Part shown: piece after piece, positions 61,042 through 64,000 of the stretch | Position numbering within the stretch: position 1 is the first letter of the stretch | Layout of the letters: the number at the start of each line of letters is the position of its first letter | Assembly (NCBI GenBank): GCA_964533945.1 | Contig: CAZHPA010000006.1 | Span: 1-64,000 of the forward strand | DNA from: CAZHPA01 sp964533945 | Lineage (GTDB): Bacteria > Bacillota > Clostridia > Lachnospirales > WRBF01 | DNA length: 64,000 nt | Direction: 5' to 3' | Made by a program: the position numbers and the translations under genes | The notes under the pieces: model-generated | Told to the model about the DNA's origin: nothing | Database searches by the model: none | The model's input: only the letters and a program-made list of their open reading frames with translations

Positions 61042-61782
61042 TTAAAACCAAGGAAGAAATTTTTTGCTGTTAATTTTAACGTCAAGATGACGATACATAA
61101 AAATATTTGCAGCTTTAGTTAAATTTTGCTGCGCATTATCCGAAAGTGTAAAGCAAAATAAATTTTTAAGTTCGTCTTTTGAAATTGAAAGTATGTAATT
61201 TATAGCACAAAGCGTTGCCTTTGATATAGTGATTATTGATTTTTTATAGTTTTTTGCACAATTTTCACATAAAACGCCATATGCTGCAAAATGAAAGTAT
61301 TCTAAAAAAAACTCGCCGCAAACAAAACAACAATCCATTTGCGGCAAATATCCGTTATACTCCATAAACTTAAATTCAAAAACACTGCAAACAAGTTGTG
61401 GCGAAATGGTAGATAACGCTTTTAAACTTTTTAAAAGCAAAAGCAAAATGTCATCGCAGCAAACATCTTCCAAAACTACTTTATCGCATAATTCTAAAAG
61501 GTAGCTTGAAACACACAGTTTATCGTAATCTTTTGTTATGTTTGAAAAATTTTCTATTAAATCTGCTTGAGAAATAAAATATAAATTTCCTTTTTTGTTA
61601 ATAACAAAGTCTGAATAGGCGAAAAGCTGAGTTGTTGCTAAAAGTTTGCCCGAAGTTTTTCGTCCTGCTTTTGCCATAGCGGAAATTTTGCCATATTCTT
61701 TTAAAAACAATGTTACAATTTTATCCGATTCTAAAACGGAAGTTTCTTTTAAAACTATTCCGCGGCATTTAAAAATTCCCAT
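61042..61782 (-). CDS. recO: DNA repair protein RecO
   Basis: 246 residues. N-terminal OB-fold (FKCRGIVLKETSVLESDKIV, then KISAMAKAGRKTSGKL), helical C-terminal domain with a four-Cys zinc site (CCFVCG and CENC near 150-182). RecO anneals SSB-coated DNA and helps RecR load RecA. It directly follows yqzL and overlaps its stop by one base. Confidence 0.95.
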   Translation of the reverse strand: MGIFKCRGIVLKETSVLESDKIVTLFLKEYGKISAMAKAGRKTSGKLLATTQLFAYSDFVINKKGNLYFISQADLIENFSNITKDYDKLCVSSYLLELCDKVVLEDVCCDDILLLLLKSLKALSTISPQLVCSVFEFKFMEYNGYLPQMDCCFVCGEFFLEYFHFAAYGVLCENCAKNYKKSIITISKATLCAINYILSISKDELKNLFCFTLSDNAQQNLTKAANIFMYRHLDVKINSKKFLPWF

Positions 61783-61871
61783 TATTCTTTCCTAAACTCT
61801 TTATATCCTAAATATGCGTCAACAGAACCGAACTTCTCAAAAATTTTCCAATAAATTTCATCGTATGACAT
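61782..61871 (-). CDS. yqzL: YqzL-family microprotein upstream of recO
   Basis: 29 residues: MSYDEIYWKIFEKFGSVDAY followed by LGYKEFRKE. Aromatic and acidic residues (W..F...G..d.YL..ke) fit the tiny YqzL proteins encoded between era and recO in Bacillus and Clostridia. GGGGGAA ribosome site 6 nt upstream, and the stop overlaps the recO start (TAATG), so it is co-translated. Position and pattern make the call fairly safe despite the length. The function is unknown. Confidence 0.8.
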   Translation of the reverse strand: MSYDEIYWKIFEKFGSVDAYLGYKEFRKE

Positions 61872-61996
61872 ACAAGTTCCCCCCATTTGTCATATTTTTG
61901 GCTACTTTAATATTTTTCTTAGCTTTAAATTTTTTTATACTATTTAAAAACTGGAAACGCTTTATAAGCTTATAGTAGCACTAGCAATAATACAAG

Positions 61997-62884
61997 TCAA
62001 GGGGAAAATTCATAACCTAAGGTTCTAAGCAAAAAGTCGCTATCACGCCAATCTTTTTTAACTTTAACCCAAAGTTCTAAGAAAATTTTACTTCCTAGTA
62101 TACGTTCAATATCAGTTCTTGACCATGTTCCAATTTGTTTTAGGGTTGCCCCTTTTTTGCCGATTATTATACCTTTATGCGAATCTTTTTCACAAAAAAT
62201 TGTTGCACAAATATCAACAACATCGCTGTTTTGGCGTTCCTTCATAGAATCTATATAAACGGCAACCCCATGTGGCACTTCATCTTCCAAAATTTTTAAC
62301 GCTTTTTCACGTATTATTTCAGAAACAATTTGGCGTTCTGGCTGGTCTGTTATTATATCGTCTGGAAAATATTTTGGGCCTTTAGGCAAATAATTTTTAA
62401 TTGCATTTAAAAGCGTTTGGGTGTTTTGTGATTTTAAAGCCGAAACGGGTATTATTTCTTTAAAATCATATAGTGTTCTGTAGTTATCTATAGTTTTTAA
62501 AATTTGTTCTTTTGGTATAGTATCAATTTTATTTATAACTAAAAACACAGTTTGATTTTTAAATTTTTCTATAATGTCTAAATCGCCTTTTAAAACTTTA
62601 TCGGTTGGGTCTGTTAAAAAAAGCAAAACGTCTACTTCGCTAAAAGTTGAAGCAGACGTTTTAATCATAAACTCGCCAAGCTTCGACTTAGGTATGTGTA
62701 TACCAGGCGTGTCAATAAAAACAACTTGAGCGTCGTCGGTTGTTAAAATGGTTTGAATTTTATTTCTTGTTGTTTGGGGCTTATTTGAAACTATTGCTAT
62801 TTTTTCTCCTATTAAGGAGTTCATAAGCGTTGATTTTCCGACGTTAGGCCGCCCAACTAAAGAAACAAACCCCGACTTAAACAT
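61997..62884 (-). CDS. era: GTPase Era
   Basis: 295 residues from ATG 62884, which gives the normal family length; the frame to 62944 lies inside rplT. G1 GRPNVGKSTLM, G2 QTTRNKI, G3 DTPG, G4 NKID, G5 SALK, then the KH domain with GIIIGKKGATLKQIG. Era binds the 3' end of 16S rRNA during small-subunit assembly. The start overlaps the rplT stop by 8 nt and the local ribosome site is weak, so translation is probably coupled to rplT, an unusual linkage. Confidence 0.95.
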   Translation of the reverse strand: MFKSGFVSLVGRPNVGKSTLMNSLIGEKIAIVSNKPQTTRNKIQTILTTDDAQVVFIDTPGIHIPKSKLGEFMIKTSASTFSEVDVLLFLTDPTDKVLKGDLDIIEKFKNQTVFLVINKIDTIPKEQILKTIDNYRTLYDFKEIIPVSALKSQNTQTLLNAIKNYLPKGPKYFPDDIITDQPERQIVSEIIREKALKILEDEVPHGVAVYIDSMKERQNSDVVDICATIFCEKDSHKGIIIGKKGATLKQIGTWSRTDIERILGSKIFLELWVKVKKDWRDSDFLLRTLGYEFSP

Positions 62885-63227
62885 TTTTAGCTTTTTGAAC
62901 AAGCTGTGCAAAAGCGTCGCTATCGTTAACAGCAAGTTCTGCAAGCATCTTTCTATTAATATTAATTCCTGCTGTTTTTAAGCCATTCATAAATTTACTA
63001 TATGAAATGCCATGCACTCTTGCAGCAGCGTTAATTCTTGTAATCCATAATCTTCTATATTCACGCTTAATTTGTTTTCTTCCTCTGAAAGCATGAGCCA
63101 TAGCACGCATTACGGATTGTTTAGCAACTCTGTATTGTTTGCTTCTAGAGCCTCTAAAGCCTTTTGCAAGCTTTAAAACTTTCTTATGTTTTTTTCTGGC
63201 GTTTAACGCCCCTTTAACTCTTGACAC
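62877..63227 (-). CDS. rplT: 50S ribosomal protein L20
   Basis: 116 residues, typical. MSRVKGALNARKKHKKVLKL at the start and RRLWITRINAAARVHGISYS in the middle are characteristic. It binds 23S rRNA early in assembly and, in Firmicutes, represses the infC-rpmI-rplT operon through the infC leader, which lies beyond the window edge. Confidence 0.98.
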   Translation of the reverse strand: MSRVKGALNARKKHKKVLKLAKGFRGSRSKQYRVAKQSVMRAMAHAFRGRKQIKREYRRLWITRINAAARVHGISYSKFMNGLKTAGININRKMLAELAVNDSDAFAQLVQKAKNV

Positions 63228-63241
63228 AAAAAGCCCTCCTT

Positions 63242-63439
63242 CTACATATAAGGTAACATTAATCTAACCTTTTTCATATTTGTTTTGTCTACAACTCCGC
63301 GTAAACGTAGTTTTCTCTTACGTTTAGGACTTTTTTTGCCTAAAATATGTTGCTTATTTGCTTTTGAATATTTAACTTTGCCTGTTGCTGTTTTTGTAAA
63401 GCGCTTTTTTGCAGCTTTTCTTGTTTTTAACTTAGGCAT
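63242..63439 (-). CDS. rpmI: 50S ribosomal protein L35
   Basis: 65 residues, very basic: MPKLKTRKAAKKRFTKTATG and HILGKKSPKRKRKLRL. Standard middle gene of the infC-rpmI-rplT operon, 14 nt from rplT. Confidence 0.98.
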   Translation of the reverse strand: MPKLKTRKAAKKRFTKTATGKVKYSKANKQHILGKKSPKRKRKLRLRGVVDKTNMKKVRLMLPYM

Positions 63440-63477
63440 CTTTGCATCTCCTTCTGTATTTTAATGCCTGACTATAT

Positions 63478-63984
63478 TTAAGCACGAGGTGACAAAAACA
63501 TAGCCATACTCTTCGCCTCCATTTTCGGTGGTTTTTCCACTACGCCATAATCTGAGACTTTTTGTGCAAACTCGTCCAGCATTTTATATGCAACGTCCGT
63601 GTGTCCCAGTTCTCTCCCTCGAAAACGAACAGTGATTTTAACTTTATCTCCTTTAGATAAAAATTCAATAGCTTTTTTAAGCTTAACAGAAACGTCATGA
63701 GTATCAATGTTAGGAGATAATCTTAGCTCCTTAATTTCAATGTTTTTCTGCTTTTTGCGTGCTTCCTTTTCTTTTTTAGACTGGTCAAATTTAAATTTGC
63801 TATAGTCCATAATTTTGCAAACCGGCGGTTTTGCTGTTGGAGAAATTTTAACTAAGTCAAGCCGCTTCTCATCGGCAAGCCTTGCCGCCTCTTTTCCGGA
63901 AACAATGCCAAGCTGTGTTCCGTCCGAATCAATGAGCCGCACTTCCCTGTCACGAATTTGTTCATTAATCATTAAATCTGTAAT
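63478..63984 (-). CDS. infC: Translation initiation factor IF-3, probable AUU start
   Basis: 168 residues if started at ATT 63984; 164 from ATG 63972. N-terminal domain with INEQIRDREVRLID, linker, and C-terminal domain with IDTHDVSVKLKKAIEFLSKG and VRFRGRELGH. The AGGAGG at 63995-64000 (complement) is 10 nt from ATT 63984 but 22 nt from ATG 63972, and infC commonly uses AUU so that IF-3 limits its own synthesis. A second ATT (63990) is only 4 nt from the site. The leader that L20 controls is outside the window. Confidence 0.93.
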   Translation of the reverse strand: MTDLMINEQIRDREVRLIDSDGTQLGIVSGKEAARLADEKRLDLVKISPTAKPPVCKIMDYSKFKFDQSKKEKEARKKQKNIEIKELRLSPNIDTHDVSVKLKKAIEFLSKGDKVKITVRFRGRELGHTDVAYKMLDEFAQKVSDYGVVEKPPKMEAKSMAMFLSPRA

Positions 63985-64000
63985 GGCAATAGCACCTCCT

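Noticed and set aside
1..64000. tRNA or rRNA genes
   Set aside because: No T-arm consensus (GGTTCRANYCC-like) with a matching acceptor stem was seen by eye in any intergenic gap; a covariance scan would be needed to exclude them.

Overview
The window comes from a low-GC, endospore-forming, Gram-positive anaerobe of the class Clostridia. The evidence is strongly AT-rich DNA with AGGAGG-type ribosome binding sites, frequent TTG and GTG starts, spore-associated genes (ylbJ, a GerMN-domain lipoprotein-like gene), a Firmicutes cell-division cluster (yggS-sepF-yggT-ylmH), rny, and an S-layer-homology protein. I cannot name the species.

Layout. 1-190: tail of an IS605-family TnpB gene cut by the window edge. 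185-3478 (-): large secreted vWA/SLH surface protein. 3768-5736: Crp/Fnr regulator divergent from a two-gene permease, the second gene ending in an iron-sulfur ferredoxin-like domain. 5757-13222: an accessory block in which a response regulator, histidine kinase, ABC ATPase and FtsX-type permease (antimicrobial-peptide-sensing type) are flanked on both sides by decayed cysteine-rich KTR genes. The ABC ATPase is split by an IStron: a group I intron fused to a TnpB transposon that also carries a divergent small ribbon-helix-helix gene. 13418-14877: decayed hemerythrin and histidine-phosphatase genes and a TnpB-type guide-RNA-like relic without tnpB.

14937-33006: mostly core genes: stalk-domain protein, CorC-ispD-rpe, rsmD-coaD, ylbJ, the HlyD-like/yggS/sepF/yggT/ylmH cluster, a split ThrE-type exporter, leuA, ade and an ABC-2 exporter. 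Two tnpB relics interrupt this tract (20.3 kb and 33.1-33.6 kb). 33831-42006: sbcC, an RNA m5C methyltransferase, RDD protein, ruvAB and a Yip1-type protein. 42041-45923: MacA/MacB-like tripartite-style efflux genes, with a strikingly lengthened adaptor coiled coil. 45953-50842: CBS/DRTGG pyrophosphatase, rhomboid protease, a TPR membrane protein and an NhaC antiporter.

51087-63984, all on the minus strand: rny, holA, comEC, GerMN protein, a PhoB/WalR-like two-component system, comEA, a coiled-coil protein, recO with the yqzL microgene, era, rplT, rpmI and infC.

How the parts work together. The kinase and regulator probably control the ABC transporter through TTGTAAG repeats just upstream of its promoter. 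That transporter can only be made if the IStron RNA splices itself out, because the unspliced gene stops 16 codons into the insert. The IStron, its RHH gene with a shared operator, and the flanking pseudogenes are the most unusual part of the window. No tRNA, rRNA or CRISPR array was recognised.
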